From Deltaproteobacteria bacterium (lineage in GTDB: Bacteria; Desulfobacterota; Desulfomonilia; Desulfomonilales; Desulfomonilaceae): a stretch of 64,000 nucleotides of DNA. Below are positions 63,290-64,000 of the stretch, piece after piece. How positions within the stretch are numbered: the stretch's first letter is position 1; every line of letters begins with the position of its first letter. A model generated the notes under the pieces. That model had not been told where the DNA came from and did no database searches. It worked only from the letters and a program-made list of their open reading frames with translations. Position numbers and translations under genes: made by a program. The stretch is from contig VGSG01000002.1 in NCBI GenBank assembly GCA_016875095.1, positions 1 to 64,000 of the forward strand, given 5' to 3'.

Positions 63290-64000
63290 TGGTCGAGGAG
63301 GTGGCGATCATAGCCGGGACAGGTGATTTGCCCCTGAAAGTGGCGGGGGAAGTTCGCGAAAAGGGGCATCCTATCGTTGCAATTGCAATTCTCGGCATGA
63401 CCAATCCGGCTATAGAGAGAGTAGCCCAGCAAACCTTCTGGATGAAGCTGGGCCATTTGCAGAAAGCCATTAGCCTACTGAAGTCCCGGGGGGTCAAGCG
63501 CCTCGTCATGGCGGGCAAGATCGAAAAGAGCGTACTCATGCGCCCCTGGAAAATCGGCCTCGATAGGCGGGCCCTCAGAATGATCTGGTCCCTCAAGGAC
63601 TGGCGAGACGACACGGTGCTCAAAGGCATCGCAGCCGAATTCCAGATGGACGGAATCGTCGTCGATGAGATAACCGCGTGGGCCGCCAAGCTGATGGCCC
63701 CGCGCGGCGTTCTAACCCGACGGAAGCCCAACCAGCGCGAATGGAAAGACATCGAATTCGGCCGGGATATGGCCAGAGAGATGGGACGTCTGGATGTGGG
63801 GCAAACGGTGATCATCAGGAATAGAGCGGTGATCGCGGTCGAAGCCATAGAGGGCACGGACAGGGCCATCAGACGAGTGGCCGACCTTGACATTAGCGAC
63901 GCGGTGGTGGTCAAAATGGCCAAGCCGCATCAAGACATGAGGTTCGATGTGCCCGGCATCGGGCCTTCCACGATCGACAGTATGGTGGCGGCACGAGCCA
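63289..64000 (+). CDS. lpxI: UDP-2,3-diacylglucosamine pyrophosphatase, LpxI type (partial)
   Basis: The frame from ATG 63289 is open to the window end (about 237 residues seen). LpxI cleaves UDP-2,3-diacylglucosamine to lipid X; it replaces LpxH in many delta- and alpha-proteobacteria. The start VAIIAGTGDLPLKVAGE and the later TVIIRNRAVIAVEAIEGTDRAIRRVADL and KMAKPHQDMRFDVPGIGP match the DUF1009/LpxI family. The ATG overlaps the lpxA stop codon by one base, so translation is coupled. The end of the gene lies outside. Confidence 0.92.
   Translation, partial: MVEEVAIIAGTGDLPLKVAGEVREKGHPIVAIAILGMTNPAIERVAQQTFWMKLGHLQKAISLLKSRGVKRLVMAGKIEKSVLMRPWKIGLDRRALRMIWSLKDWRDDTVLKGIAAEFQMDGIVVDEITAWAAKLMAPRGVLTRRKPNQREWKDIEFGRDMAREMGRLDVGQTVIIRNRAVIAVEAIEGTDRAIRRVADLDISDAVVVKMAKPHQDMRFDVPGIGPSTIDSMVAARA

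Overview
The window looks like a chromosomal stretch of a Gram-negative, anaerobic Desulfobacterota (delta-proteobacterial type) bacterium, perhaps close to Desulfomonile or Syntrophobacterales; this assignment is an inference. The supports are an outer-membrane biogenesis block (lysS-lolC-lolD-bamA-skp-lpxD-lpxA-lpxI), periplasmic multihaem cytochromes, an electron-transfer flavoprotein pair, 2-hydroxyacyl-CoA dehydratase/benzoyl-CoA-reductase-like proteins, and selenium genes (selA, a yqeB-like gene). No rRNA, tRNA or CRISPR array was seen.

Layout. 0.1-4.9 kb: a giant soluble hybrid histidine kinase with nine PAS domains. 5.3-8.3 kb: an exported protein, an eight-haem lipoprotein cytochrome with a NapC/NrfH-like multihaem partner, and a DUF4926 protein. 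8.5-13.6 kb: mtaB, an exported protein, selA (selenocysteine synthase), an unlisted 52-aa membrane peptide and an RluD-type pseudouridine synthase, separated by three copies of a long palindromic repeat; a cluster of other hairpins follows to 14.1 kb. 14.2-16.4 kb: a cupin protein and etfB-etfA. 17-20.6 kb (minus strand): a phosphodiester-glycosidase-like exported protein with a TPR protein, and a thioredoxin-yqeB pair. 20.8-29.9 kb: priA, a membrane protein, a heparinase II/III-type protein, an O-methyltransferase and an NFACT/RqcH protein.

30.2-33.3 kb is the most interesting part. A TetR-family regulator has an in-frame TGA at codon 104, exactly where related regulators carry a conserved cysteine. 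The protein resumes in the same frame after the TGA, and a perfect 6-bp hairpin with a 7-nt loop follows at a bacterial SECIS-like distance. I interpret it as a selenocysteine-containing transcription factor with a C-x3-U pair. A FadR-like palindrome overlaps its probable promoter, and a second inverted repeat precedes two HgdB-like iron-sulfur proteins, so a selenium- or redox-tuned switch for acyl-CoA (de)hydration or reduction chemistry is plausible.

33.4-40.9 kb: bamD, a polyprenyl synthase, a TPR protein, a lytic transglycosylase, ispD, purF and a Pro/Gln-rich exported protein. 41.3-48.6 kb looks like an accessory island: two radical-SAM enzymes (one with an N-terminal helix-turn-helix-like region), two family-2 glycosyltransferases and an IS1380-like transposase split by an amber codon. 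48.7-64 kb returns to core functions: a DUF362 ferredoxin-like protein, the type IV pilus genes pilB-pilT-pilC, lysS, Lol transport, BamA, Skp and the start of lipid A synthesis, running off the window inside lpxI.
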